This document shows positions 26,782-35,168 of a stretch of DNA of 64,000 nt, piece by piece. The position numbers were made by a program, and so were the translations under genes. The notes under the pieces were generated by a model. That model had not been told where the DNA came from and did no database searches. It saw only the letters and a list, made by a program, of their open reading frames with translations. Each line of letters begins with the position of its first letter. Position 1 is the stretch's first letter. Origin of the DNA: Psychrobacter sp. APC 3281 (GTDB lineage: Bacteria; Pseudomonadota; Gammaproteobacteria; Pseudomonadales; Moraxellaceae). The stretch lies in assembly GCF_030407815.1 (NCBI RefSeq), contig NZ_JASDCS010000006.1:186001-250000 (forward strand), read 5' to 3'.

Positions 26782-26825
26782 AACCTGAATTCGGGATAAA
26801 TATGGCTTTATCTCGAATTCAGGTT
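26782..26825 (-). terminator. Long hairpin (19-bp arms) between the barstar gene and gltS
   Basis: Arms 26782-26800 and 26807-26825 are complementary with one mismatch around a 6-base loop. Read on the minus strand, the stem is followed by a T-rich segment, so it probably ends the RNase/barstar transcript. The stem is longer than in ordinary terminators of this window. Confidence 0.6.
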
Positions 26826-26892
26826 TCTATGATGACGAATAATTATCGGTGACTATCGGCGGTCAAGCTTGCAATATATAGGCTTTTAATGA

Positions 26893-27312
26893 CTAAATCT
26901 CTAACGCATAAGCTTCATCCTCAGATGGCACGATGATCCACAATTGTGGTTTGCCAAATTCTCTAAAGGCATCCTCAATGATGCTTTTAAAGACATTGAA
27001 GTCCTCAGTGTTTATCTTCTTAACGTCTGTCAAATCCAGCCTTAAATGAATTGCATCACTGTCTGTTAGACAATCCCATGCACTGTCCCAGTTGTGTGAA
27101 AAATAACTAGGAAAGTCACAGGCCTTGCCTAAACTCGTCAATAGCTCAGTTTTTTCGAGCGTGTCACCTACGGCTATAGTAACAGCCTGCGCAGGAATGC
27201 TAGTACCCAGTGCTGTACCGTTTTGGTTAATGTGGTCTTGATTCACGTGGCTTTGATTAACGTAGTGGATTGCTTGGTTTATACTTTCTCGATTCATATC
27301 AGCTTTTTTCAT
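26893..27312 (-). CDS. Barstar-family ribonuclease inhibitor (immunity protein)
   Basis: A 139-residue cytoplasmic protein without signal peptide. The family core spans about residues 45-139: FPSYFSHNWDSAWDCLTD matches the barstar helix that blocks the RNase active site, with both acidic residues equivalent to barstar Asp35 and Asp39 kept, and the C-terminal strand LWIIVPSEDEAYALEI. The N-terminal 35 residues are an unusual Asn/Gln/His-rich repeat (HVNQDHINQN). The ATG at 27312 is one base beyond the stop codon (27314-27316) of the upstream RNase fusion, with AGGTG inside that gene's end as ribosome site. Tight coupling indicates it neutralises that RNase. Barstar is known to inhibit both barnase and RNase Sa. 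Confidence 0.9.
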   Translation of the reverse strand: MKKADMNRESINQAIHYVNQSHVNQDHINQNGTALGTSIPAQAVTIAVGDTLEKTELLTSLGKACDFPSYFSHNWDSAWDCLTDSDAIHLRLDLTDVKKINTEDFNVFKSIIEDAFREFGKPQLWIIVPSEDEAYALEI

Positions 27313-27313
27313 A

Positions 27314-28048
27314 TTAAGGCACCTGTAGTCTTTGGAAGCTATCATAATGGTCGACAGTCAAGTAATAGACGGTAGGCGGATTACCACCTGTGACGATACG
27401 CCGTGCGCCGCGATGAGAGACACCAGGAGTGGGCACGGTATATTCATGGTAGTAGCCTTGCGACTGAGCGGGTAGTCTGCCTTCACGATTATAAAACGTT
27501 GTGCCATCTTTATTTGGATATGGAAACGGGCCGCCTTGCTGAATAAGCGCAATCGTATTATCGACCTGTGCGTCACCTGTTATTCCTGATACTGCGGCCT
27601 GGCTCGTATTATTAGTGACGTCCTGCGATACCGTTGTCGACTCGATGCTATCAGCAAGCAATGTCGAATTTAAATCGCCAAAGAAATAGAAAGCGATGGC
27701 AATTATAGCGATAAGGCTAAATAGCGTAGAGCCTAAGCTTCTTTTATTGGGTCTGCTACGATTTGAGTTACGAGTGCTGTGATGGCTATTAGTATTAGCA
27801 GGTGTATAGCTTGGAACATCTGATGCAGTATCTTGTTCAAGGCTCAATGAAGACGAGGTCACTTCAGTGGCTCTCAATTGGTTTTTGTCGTTACGGGCAC
27901 TGTTAAAGTAGACACTTTGACCAACCGTTATAGGTTTCGCCAGTCTTGCTTTGCTAATATGAAAGAACACATCTTCATTTTGATTGTCTACATCGATAAA
28001 GCCATAGCCTTTATCTTCGTTCCAGTGCTTAATCTTGCCACTTTGCAT
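27314..28048 (-). CDS. Cold-shock domain / transmembrane / RNase Sa-like ribonuclease fusion
   Basis: A 244-residue three-part protein. Residues 1-65 are a cold-shock domain with RNP1 KGYGFIDV (13-20) and RNP2 DVFFHIS (26-32). A Ser/Asn/Arg linker with basic residues (93-103) leads to one transmembrane helix (about 107-123); the positive-inside rule puts the cold-shock domain in the cytoplasm. Residues about 160-244 match Streptomyces RNase Sa: GGPFPYPNKDG, YYHEYTVPTPG, HRGARRIVTGG and VDHYDSFQ, keeping catalytic Glu202, Arg213, Arg217 and His234. The Cys pair of RNase Sa is absent. The RNase would lie in the periplasm. The barstar gene follows with one base between stop and start. Roles are inferred. 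Confidence 0.87.
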   Translation of the reverse strand: MQSGKIKHWNEDKGYGFIDVDNQNEDVFFHISKARLAKPITVGQSVYFNSARNDKNQLRATEVTSSSLSLEQDTASDVPSYTPANTNSHHSTRNSNRSRPNKRSLGSTLFSLIAIIAIAFYFFGDLNSTLLADSIESTTVSQDVTNNTSQAAVSGITGDAQVDNTIALIQQGGPFPYPNKDGTTFYNREGRLPAQSQGYYHEYTVPTPGVSHRGARRIVTGGNPPTVYYLTVDHYDSFQRLQVP

Positions 28049-28106
28049 GGTTGTACCGCTCCCTATAATTTAAATGCCTTAACTAAAATACTTATGATTC
28101 AAACGA

Positions 28107-28136
28107 AGAAACGCCAGCATAATTGCTGACGTTTCT
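28107..28136 (-). terminator. Hairpin terminator of proA
   Basis: Arms 28107-28119 and 28124-28136 pair over 13 bp with one mismatch; on the minus strand a weak T-rich tail follows. It separates proA from the RNase/barstar operon. Confidence 0.6.
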
Positions 28137-28169
28137 GATTACTCGTTTCGATAGTGGATGCTGATATGA

Positions 28170-29471
28170 TTAAGCACGGGTTTCGCCATGACCATAAACA
28201 ATCCATTTTTGTGAAGTCAGACCTTCGAGACCGACAGGACCACGGGCATGGATTTTGTCCGTTGAGATACCAATCTCAGCACCGAGACCGTATTCAAAAC
28301 CATCAGCAAAACGGCTAGAAGCGTTAATCATAACGCTGGCCGAGTCCACTTCACGGATGAAGCGCTGCGACTTGGTATAGTTATCAGTGATGATGACATC
28401 GGTATGATGGCTGCCGTGCGTATTGATATGTTCAATCGCCTCATCAATACCTGCGACCACTTTTACCGCTAGGATAGGGGCTAGGTATTCAGTATCCCAA
28501 TCCTCAGAAGTGGCAGCTGATAGATGACCTTTAAGCTTAGCATTGTCATTTAGGATAGCTTGTGATTTGTCATCAAGGCGTAGTTGCATTGCGTCATCAG
28601 CATCGACAATGGCTTCTGCAATTTTAGGTAATAGCTTATCTGCGACTGTTTCATCGACCAGTAGCGTCTCCATCGTATTACAAGTGCCGTAGCGATGTGT
28701 TTTGGCATTGACACTGACCTTAATCGCAATCTCAGGATCCGCATCACTATCAATAAAGGTATGGCAATTACCATCTAAATGCTTAATCACAGGTACTTTT
28801 GCATCGTTGCTGATACGCGCAATCAGACCTTTACCACCACGTGGCACGATGACATCGACATATTCAGTCATGGTAATCAGCTCACCAACGGCTGCACGAT
28901 CGGTCGTCTGTAGCACTTGCACGCTATATTCCGATAGGTCAGTATGGCTAAGACCTTTAATGATACATTTAGCAATGGCTTGGTTAGATTCAAATGCTTC
29001 AGAACCACCGCGCAAAATAATGGCGTTGCCTGATTTGAGCGCCAATGAGGCAGCCTCTAAAGTCACGTTAGGGCGCGACTCATAAATCATACCAACCACA
29101 CCAAGTGGCACTCGCATTTTGCCCAAATGAATACCTGATGGCTGATAGGTCATGTCAGTGACTTCACCGATTGGGTCAGGAAGGCCAGCGACATCTTTAA
29201 GTCCTTGTAGCATACCGTTAAATCGTGCCTCGTTCAGCTCCAAACGATCGAGGAGTGCGCTATCAAGATTGTTTTTTTGACCGTTGTCCATATCGATTTT
29301 ATTGGCAGCCAAGATGTCTTGTTTGGCATTGACCAGTTCATCATGAATGGCTAATAGTGCTGAATTTTTATCGCCAGTGTTGGCAGCAGCCAGTGCACGA
29401 GAAGCAGTTCTTGCTTGCTTGCCGACAGACTGCATATAGGTCGTAATATCCGTAGTATTCGATTGACTCAT
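28170..29471 (-). CDS. proA: Glutamate-5-semialdehyde dehydrogenase (gamma-glutamyl phosphate reductase)
   Basis: A 433-residue cytoplasmic enzyme reducing gamma-glutamyl phosphate with NADPH in proline synthesis. Motifs: [45 protein letters not shown], and the catalytic-Cys region [16 protein letters not shown], then the C-terminal signature [18 protein letters not shown]. Slightly longer than E. coli ProA (417). AAGGA precedes the ATG. proB is not adjacent, and the RNase/barstar pair lies downstream behind a hairpin. Confidence 0.97.
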   Translation of the reverse strand: MSQSNTTDITTYMQSVGKQARTASRALAAANTGDKNSALLAIHDELVNAKQDILAANKIDMDNGQKNNLDSALLDRLELNEARFNGMLQGLKDVAGLPDPIGEVTDMTYQPSGIHLGKMRVPLGVVGMIYESRPNVTLEAASLALKSGNAIILRGGSEAFESNQAIAKCIIKGLSHTDLSEYSVQVLQTTDRAAVGELITMTEYVDVIVPRGGKGLIARISNDAKVPVIKHLDGNCHTFIDSDADPEIAIKVSVNAKTHRYGTCNTMETLLVDETVADKLLPKIAEAIVDADDAMQLRLDDKSQAILNDNAKLKGHLSAATSEDWDTEYLAPILAVKVVAGIDEAIEHINTHGSHHTDVIITDNYTKSQRFIREVDSASVMINASSRFADGFEYGLGAEIGISTDKIHARGPVGLEGLTSQKWIVYGHGETRA

Positions 29472-29902
29472 AAATTATTTTCCTTATGTGATACAGGTTT
29501 TTTATAACTAAAAGCGCCCAATTTTATATAGGTAAAAGTACCTACAAAGGCGAAAAATGTCGCAAAAAAAGAAGTTTTGAATGCCTACTTAGGTAGCGGT
29601 AGGTCATTATGCTATTTAACATAGAGCAGATTGAGACGATAGTAAAGATGATTTTGTGAACAGAATCCGCTTTACAGCGCTCTTGTAGGGGCTTATTCAA
29701 AGTAATATTGTTCATGCTAAGCGGTGTTTATTTAAGATAAGCGCGTTATCAGTACTACACTATATCTTTACGTGTTTTTAACAGAATTGCGCTGTAAATA
29801 CTAAGGTAGCTGCGAGATATCCTCAGTATAGTAAGCATTAAAACAGTAAGGCTATCAGTAGATAGTACTTAATCTTATTATGATGAGTGATGGAGAACGG
29901 AC
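29472..29902. other. Divergent region between proA and the acidic lipoprotein gene
   Basis: About 430 bases without a gene. A small inverted repeat, TAGGTA-AAAG-TACCTA near 29529-29544, lies about 60 bases upstream of proA and may be a regulatory site. Nothing else is recognised. Confidence 0.45.
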
Positions 29903-30208
29903 ATGGCTACGAAAAATACAACTTATAAAAATTGGTTAACGGTTGGTCTAATGGCAGGCGCTTTGGCATTAGGCGCTTGTAGCAAAAAAGATGACACACC
30001 GATGGAAACTGAAGCTGATACTACCGTAGACGCTCAAACCTCTGTAGAAGAAAGTGCAACAGCGAGCGACAATGACGATGTGGCCGTTGCTAGTGCTGAT
30101 GATGAGGGTATGGACGTTACCAATAATGATGATGTGGCAGTGGCGACAGCAGAAGATGCGGATATGATAGACGGTACTGAAGATTCAGAGCATGTATCGA
30201 CGTACTAA
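29903..30208 (+). CDS. Small acidic repeat-containing lipoprotein
   Basis: A 101-residue protein of unknown function: signal peptide with lipobox LGACS (Cys at about 26), then an almost wholly acidic and Thr/Ala-rich mature chain containing two copies of a 15-residue unit beginning NDDVAVA. No folded domain is recognised, and the mature part is probably disordered. GGAGAACGG upstream supports the ATG, and a terminator at 30315 makes this a single-gene unit. The absence of a positive charge two residues after Cys (Ser-Lys-Lys instead of Asp) fits sorting to the outer membrane. Confidence 0.75.
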   Translation: MATKNTTYKNWLTVGLMAGALALGACSKKDDTPMETEADTTVDAQTSVEESATASDNDDVAVASADDEGMDVTNNDDVAVATAEDADMIDGTEDSEHVSTY

Positions 30209-30556
30209 TCGCATGCTATAGAATGTACTAGCGCCATATTAAATGTACTAAGCACATACTATAAATAGGCAGTTATCAGATAACACAACGTCTCGTATTC
30301 TAAAGTGATAAAATAAAGCCCAGAGCGATAAATGCAGTCTGGGCTTTTTTGTATTCGCGGTTTGTTAGAATCTGATTAACCCGTTGGTTAAATACAATAT
30401 TTGCCTTTTTACTGCGTAATAAGAGACAATATGGCATTTTTCTCTTTGCCTCATCAGGCATATTACGATAATGCATCTAGATGCTTGTACTATATATAGA
30501 TATAGCTCTTATTTTATTCGTGTTTTCACTCATATTTATTGGAAGTCTGCTGAACC
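30209..30556. other. Region between the lipoprotein gene and the ABC locus
   Basis: Contains the terminator at 30315-30350 and the 12-bp palindrome GCATCTAGATGC at 30473-30484, about 75 bases before the ATPase ATG and a possible operator. No gene is seen. Confidence 0.45.
30315..30350 (+). terminator. Rho-independent terminator of the lipoprotein gene
   Basis: AAAGCCCAGA at 30315-30324 pairs with TCTGGGCTTT at 30339-30348, followed by T residues. Confidence 0.85.
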
Positions 30557-31354
30557 ATGCTTGATACTGCAAAAAACCCGACTCGGCCTATCGCCCTAGA
30601 CTTACAAGACATCCATAAAAGCTACGGCTCATTAGAGGTATTAAAAGGGGTATCCCTGACTGCCTATGATGGCGATGTTATCTCTATTTTGGGCTCATCT
30701 GGCTCAGGTAAGTCGACGTTGCTGCGTTGTATTAATCTTTTAGAAAACCCAAATCATGGTCGTATCTTGATCGGTAATGAAGAGCTGATGCTAAAACCTG
30801 CCAAATCAGGTGAGCTGCAAGCAGCAGATGTGAAGCAGCTAGAAAGCTTGCGTGCACGCGTTGGGTTTGTCTTTCAGAACTTTAACCTATGGCCGCATAA
30901 GACAATCCTACAAAACATCATCGAAGGACCAACGCAGGTCTTAAAGATTAAAAAAGACCAAGCAATTAGCGATGCAGAAAAACTGCTTGATAAAGTAGGT
31001 CTGCTTGACAAAAAAGACGCTTATCCTGCCAACTTATCTGGTGGTCAGCGTCAGCGTGTCGCTATTGCCCGTGCGCTTGCTATGCAGCCACAAGTCCTAT
31101 TATTTGATGAACCAACCTCTGCGCTAGATCCCGAACTGGTCAACGAAGTGCTTGCGGTAATGCGCGAGCTAGCAGAAGAGGGGCGTACGATGCTTATCGT
31201 TACTCACGAAATGCGCTTTGCCCGTGAAGTATCAAGCAAAGTCGTCTTTTTACACCAAGGTGTAGTTGAAGAAATTGGCACACCTGAGCAAGTCTTTGAT
31301 AACCCTACCTCTGAGCGTGTTAAAGACTTTATGGCATCACACCGTCCTACTTAA
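30557..31354 (+). CDS. Polar amino acid ABC transporter ATP-binding protein (HisP/ArtP type)
   Basis: A 265-residue cytoplasmic ATPase. Walker [10 protein letters not shown] (about 53-61), Q-loop [13 protein letters not shown] signature [15 protein letters not shown], Walker [14 protein letters not shown] and switch [10 protein letters not shown] are all intact. The closest known family is HisP/GlnQ/ArtP, with the characteristic insert after GNEEL. It opens a locus with three substrate-binding lipoproteins and two permeases of the same importer class, all plus strand. Substrate is likely arginine, histidine, lysine or another polar amino acid, but the sequence alone does not decide. Confidence 0.92.
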   Translation: MLDTAKNPTRPIALDLQDIHKSYGSLEVLKGVSLTAYDGDVISILGSSGSGKSTLLRCINLLENPNHGRILIGNEELMLKPAKSGELQAADVKQLESLRARVGFVFQNFNLWPHKTILQNIIEGPTQVLKIKKDQAISDAEKLLDKVGLLDKKDAYPANLSGGQRQRVAIARALAMQPQVLLFDEPTSALDPELVNEVLAVMRELAEEGRTMLIVTHEMRFAREVSSKVVFLHQGVVEEIGTPEQVFDNPTSERVKDFMASHRPT

Positions 31355-31684
31355 TTATTAGTTTTTTGCTTAATATCATGTCTAATACAAATGGTGGCAA
31401 CGCTCTTGCCATCATTTGCCCTGCCATATTTAAAATCACTGTAACGTAACCATTGTTGACTGTTTATTGCCCAATGATAACTATGAGTATGCAAAACGTT
31501 TGTTTTTGATATTTTACTCAGGTATTATCAAAAGGTTTATAGGCCGTCGCGTCTCGTGGCTGTCTGTTATTCTGCTATCTATATTGCTTGTCTGGCAGGG
31601 ACGTCAGAGAACAAAATATCAGAACCCTAAGTCAGAAAATCCTGTCAAAAACTTATGTAAAACCCATCAGAATTTAAGGAACGT
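31355..31684. other. Gap between the ATPase and first binding-protein genes
   Basis: About 330 bases. An open frame at 31467-31688 reads a basic, hydrophobic 73-residue peptide from a TTG, but it overlaps the next gene's start and has no ribosome site, so I doubt it. The gap may hold a separate promoter for the binding-protein genes. Confidence 0.45.
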
Positions 31685-32485
31685 ATGATGTCGAATTCTC
31701 GCCTATTGTGGTCATCAATGACCGTTACTGCTGCATTGATGTTGAGCGCTTGTAGCCAACCTGCCGATGAAACTACCGATACCAACGCTGACGCCCCTGC
31801 AGCAGAAACCACTGGTAAAACCATTCGTATCGCCACCGAAGGCGCTTACCCTCCATTCAACTACACCAACGCTGACGGCAGCTTGGCAGGTTTTGATATC
31901 GATGTTGCCAATGCCTTGTGTGATCAAATGCAAGCAAAGTGTGAAATCGTTGCACAGGACTGGGACGGTATCATCCCTGGTCTATTGGCACAGAAATATG
32001 ATGCTGTGATTGCAGGTATGTCTATCACTGCTGAGCGTCAGGAAAAAGTTGATTTCAGCGAGCCGTACTTTGCCAATACGATGGTATGGTTGACCAATAC
32101 GGATGGTGGTTTTGATCCTATGACGATTAAAGATGCAACGCTTGGTGGTCAACGTTCTACTACTCCAGGTGCTTATCTACAGGATAACTACGAAGGCAAA
32201 GAAGGCAACACAGTTCAATTGTATGACAACTATGACAATGCCTATCTAGATCTAAAATCTGGTCGTAGCGATGCCGTACTGGCCGAAAAAGTTTCTGCCA
32301 AATCATGGTTAGCAGAAAACGCAGCGGGCTTCGGTATCGTTGGTGATGAAATTGATAACGATGACAATATTGCCATTGCTGTACGTAAAGGTGACTCACT
32401 CAAAGCTGACTTTGACAAAGCATTGAGCGAAATCCGTAGTAACGGTGAGCTTGCACGTCTTGAGCAGATGAACTTTGGTCAATAA
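31685..32485 (+). CDS. Amino acid ABC transporter substrate-binding lipoprotein, copy 1
   Basis: A 266-residue SBP_bac_3 (cluster F) protein. Signal peptide with lipobox LSACS, a short acidic Thr/Ala linker, then the ligand-binding fold: RIATEGAYPPFNYTNADG, GFDIDVANALC, QDWDGIIPGL, and the Arg-containing ligand site GQRSTTPGAYLQDN. AAGGA precedes tandem ATG codons. It most resembles copy 3 by eye (shared EGAY-PFNYTNADG and CEIVAQDWDGIIPGL). It presents ligand to the permeases encoded at 35.2-36.6 kb. Confidence 0.9.
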   Translation: MMSNSRLLWSSMTVTAALMLSACSQPADETTDTNADAPAAETTGKTIRIATEGAYPPFNYTNADGSLAGFDIDVANALCDQMQAKCEIVAQDWDGIIPGLLAQKYDAVIAGMSITAERQEKVDFSEPYFANTMVWLTNTDGGFDPMTIKDATLGGQRSTTPGAYLQDNYEGKEGNTVQLYDNYDNAYLDLKSGRSDAVLAEKVSAKSWLAENAAGFGIVGDEIDNDDNIAIAVRKGDSLKADFDKALSEIRSNGELARLEQMNFGQ

Positions 32486-32637
32486 TGACTCACTGAAGAT
32501 TTATGCTTAGAACAAATAACGTTTGATGCGAGTAATGCTTAAAACTGGGCATGTTTCAAATAAACGATGTTTATAAGCATAAATCAGCAAGCAGTGATGG
32601 ACGATACAGCTGGTAAATATATTAAGGAATAAAACTT

Positions 32638-33540
32638 ATGACAATTTCAATGACATCATCAATGAGCAAAAAAGCATTGTGGCTAGCACCACTTAGCGCA
32701 GCAATGCTAATGCTAATGCTGGCAGGTTGTAACAATAGCTCAGCACCAGCAGAAAATGCTGAAGCTGATACCGCTACTGAAGCGCCTTTGAATATCAAAA
32801 TTGCGACAGAATCAAGCTATAAGCCTTTCAGTTATACCGATGCAGATGGCAAGCTGATTGGTTACGAGATTGAGCTGGTTGACGCATTATGTGCACAAAT
32901 GAAAGCTGAGTGTGAAGTCATCTCTCAAGATTGGGATGGTTTGATTCCAGGGCTTAACGCACAGAAGTTTGATGCAGCTATCGCAGGTATGTCTATCACG
33001 CCTGAGCGTAAAGAAGTGGTTGATTTTAGTGATCCTTACTTCCATAGCGGTATCATTTTGATCGGTAAAAAAGGTGATGATTTAAGTGTTGAGTCGCTAA
33101 CAGGTCTACCAATTGCGTCACAGCGCTCAACTGTTGCCTCGCAATACCTACAAGACGAGCATGCAGATGCTGATATCAAATTATACGATACGCAAGACAA
33201 TGCTTATCTAGATCTGACCTCAGGTCGCGTGCGCGGTATGATGTCTGACAAAGTAACGGGTATTGACTGGTTAAAAACAGACGCAGGCAAAGGCTACGAA
33301 GTCAAAGGTGAAGAAATCAGCACCAATGATGATGCAATGGGTATTGCTTTCCGTAAAGGCGATCCGTTAGTTGCTAAGTTCAATGCAGCATTGGCTGAGC
33401 TAAAAGACAATGGCACCTACGATCAAATCACGGGTAGCTATTTTGGTACTAGCTCAACGGCTGCAGCACAAAAAGCGGTAGCAACAACTGATAGTGTCGA
33501 AGAAGTAGTGGTCGCTGAAGAAGAAGCACCAGCTAACTAA
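32638..33540 (+). CDS. Amino acid ABC transporter substrate-binding lipoprotein, copy 2
   Basis: A 300-residue paralogue of the preceding gene. Lipobox LAGCN, then IATESSYKPFSYTDADGKL, GYEIELVDALC, QDWDGLIPGLNAQKF and SQRSTVASQYLQDE. The ligand-contacting region differs (ESSYKPFSY instead of EGAYPPFNY), so specificity may differ. A 30-residue acidic, Val/Glu-rich tail (VEEVVVAEEEAPAN) extends beyond the fold. AAGGA lies 8 bases before the ATG. Confidence 0.9.
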   Translation: MTISMTSSMSKKALWLAPLSAAMLMLMLAGCNNSSAPAENAEADTATEAPLNIKIATESSYKPFSYTDADGKLIGYEIELVDALCAQMKAECEVISQDWDGLIPGLNAQKFDAAIAGMSITPERKEVVDFSDPYFHSGIILIGKKGDDLSVESLTGLPIASQRSTVASQYLQDEHADADIKLYDTQDNAYLDLTSGRVRGMMSDKVTGIDWLKTDAGKGYEVKGEEISTNDDAMGIAFRKGDPLVAKFNAALAELKDNGTYDQITGSYFGTSSTAAAQKAVATTDSVEEVVVAEEEAPAN

Positions 33541-33612
33541 TACGATATTTAGCAGTTTTACTGCTGTTGTTTAAAGACGTGTTGTTTACTCAAGAAAAAA
33601 CCAAGGATGATC

Positions 33613-34560
33613 ATGAGCAACCATTGTGCCCCAATCTGTACCACGACTGACAAATCTAACATTAATGTAGCCAGTCGTCTGTCTATGTCATTGCTCGCAC
33701 TAGCGACGGCCTTTACCGTTGCTGGCTGTAGCAATAGCCAAGAGAGTGCAGCTGATACCAATCTAGAGGCTACCAACACAACGGCAGCGTCTACAGGTGA
33801 TGTATTACGCATCGGTACAGAAGGGGCCTATGCACCTTTTAACTATACCAATGCCGATGGGACACTGGGTGGTTTTGATGTTGAGATAGCAAATGCACTT
33901 TGTGCGGATATGCAGGTTACTTGTGAGATTGTAGCGCAGGACTGGGACGGTATTATCCCTGGCTTAAAAGCAGGTAAGTACGATGCAATCGTGGCCGCGA
34001 TGTCTGTTACTCCAGAGCGTTCGCAGCAGGTGAGCTTTACCGATCCGTACTTTAGCAATGCCTTGGTTTTCTTAGCCAAAAAAGACAGTAGCTTTGACCC
34101 TAGTAACAACAGCGATATCGACTCGCATTCTATTGCTGCACAGCGTTCAACCATTTCATCGCAGTGGCTAGAAGACACGTATCCAAAAGCCAATATGAAG
34201 CTTTATGATACGTTGAGCAATGCGTTTTTGGATCTCGGTTCAAACCGTGTCGATGCGATGATTTCTGATAAGCTGCCTGCGATAGAATGGCTGAGCTCAA
34301 ATGCTGGTAGCAAATATGCGCTAAAAGGTGATGAGATCGATATTAATGATAACTTTGCGATAGCAGTACGTCCAGGCGATCCGCTACAAGCAAAGATCAA
34401 TCAGTCTCTTGCTAATATAAAGGCTAATGGTACTTACGATAAGATCAATCAAAAGTACTTTGCGATACCAGCGTCTGCAACGAGCACAGTTGATGAAGAC
34501 GCAAATACAGGAACAGATACAAATACTGCCGAGCAACCAGCGACAGAAAACGCTAGTTAA
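33613..34560 (+). CDS. Amino acid ABC transporter substrate-binding lipoprotein, copy 3
   Basis: A 315-residue paralogue with lipobox VAGCS after an unusually long N-region containing two Cys (SNHCAPICTT). The fold contains IGTEGAYAPFNYTNADG, GFDVEIANALC, QDWDGIIPGLKAGKY and AQRSTISSQWLEDT, followed by an acidic Thr/Ala/Asp tail. An ATG at 33607 sits on top of the AAGG ribosome site, so the ATG at 33613, spaced 5 bases from AAGGA, is the better start. A strong hairpin follows, separating it from the permease genes. Confidence 0.9.
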   Translation: MSNHCAPICTTTDKSNINVASRLSMSLLALATAFTVAGCSNSQESAADTNLEATNTTAASTGDVLRIGTEGAYAPFNYTNADGTLGGFDVEIANALCADMQVTCEIVAQDWDGIIPGLKAGKYDAIVAAMSVTPERSQQVSFTDPYFSNALVFLAKKDSSFDPSNNSDIDSHSIAAQRSTISSQWLEDTYPKANMKLYDTLSNAFLDLGSNRVDAMISDKLPAIEWLSSNAGSKYALKGDEIDINDNFAIAVRPGDPLQAKINQSLANIKANGTYDKINQKYFAIPASATSTVDEDANTGTDTNTAEQPATENAS

Positions 34561-34610
34561 TAGCTAACAGTAGTCAAAGATAGCAGTCAAAAAATATTGT
34601 TTTGATCAAT

Positions 34611-34646
34611 AAAAGGATATCGCCATGATGGTGATGTCCTTTTTTA
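34611..34646 (+). terminator. Rho-independent terminator after the third binding-protein gene
   Basis: A 16-bp stem (34611-34626 with 34628-34643, two G-U pairs) ending in a T run. Confidence 0.8.
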
Positions 34647-34868
34647 TTTGTCGTTATAGCAACGAATATACATAATAGCCGCCTATCAATTTTGCTCAAA
34701 TTTAGTCGGCTGATTGTATATCTCTAGAGGCAAGTGTCTGTTTAAGTACGGTTTAGGCACAGCTTTTACGCGTCAGTATTAACATCACAGCGAGTGAATA
34801 TGATAAAATCAGCGCTCATTTCTACTGTGTCAATTATCGCAGCGTTAATCGTATTCTTCTGACGTCAT

Positions 34869-35070
34869 TTTTTGACGCCGACCATCCCTATTGATTTGGT
34901 ATAAAATACGGTGTTTCGCCGCGTTCAGCTATTGATGCTGATTCTTTTAACTCATATTTTGCTAAGGCGTGTCTTCATTTTAAAAATGGTAATAAAAATG
35001 AGATAAATTGCAGTCAAACAAGGAAAATAGCGCAAATAATATCGAGATATTAGTCAGCTTTTTGACGCCG
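34869..35070 (+). repeat. Two direct copies of TTTTTGACGCCG
   Basis: Identical 12-base words at 34869-34880 and 35059-35070, upstream of the permease genes. They could be regulator binding sites; chance is not excluded. Confidence 0.5.
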
Positions 35071-35168
35071 TTTGGCAAGATTTAGCCGTTTTTAAACCAT
35101 TTAGATGTCTATCGATTGAATTGAAGACATGCCCTAATTGCTAATATAAAGAGACTGAGTGGATAATC

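Larger units (their letters stand above)
34561..35168. other. 600-base gap before the permease genes
   Basis: Contains the terminator at 34611-34646, then about 520 AT-rich bases with two copies of TTTTTGACGCCG (34869-34880 and 35059-35070). No gene is seen. The permeases probably have their own promoter here. Confidence 0.5.

Noticed and set aside
31467-31688. 73-residue basic and hydrophobic open frame before the first binding-protein gene
   Set aside because: TTG start without a Shine-Dalgarno, overlaps the next gene's start; I prefer an untranslated region.
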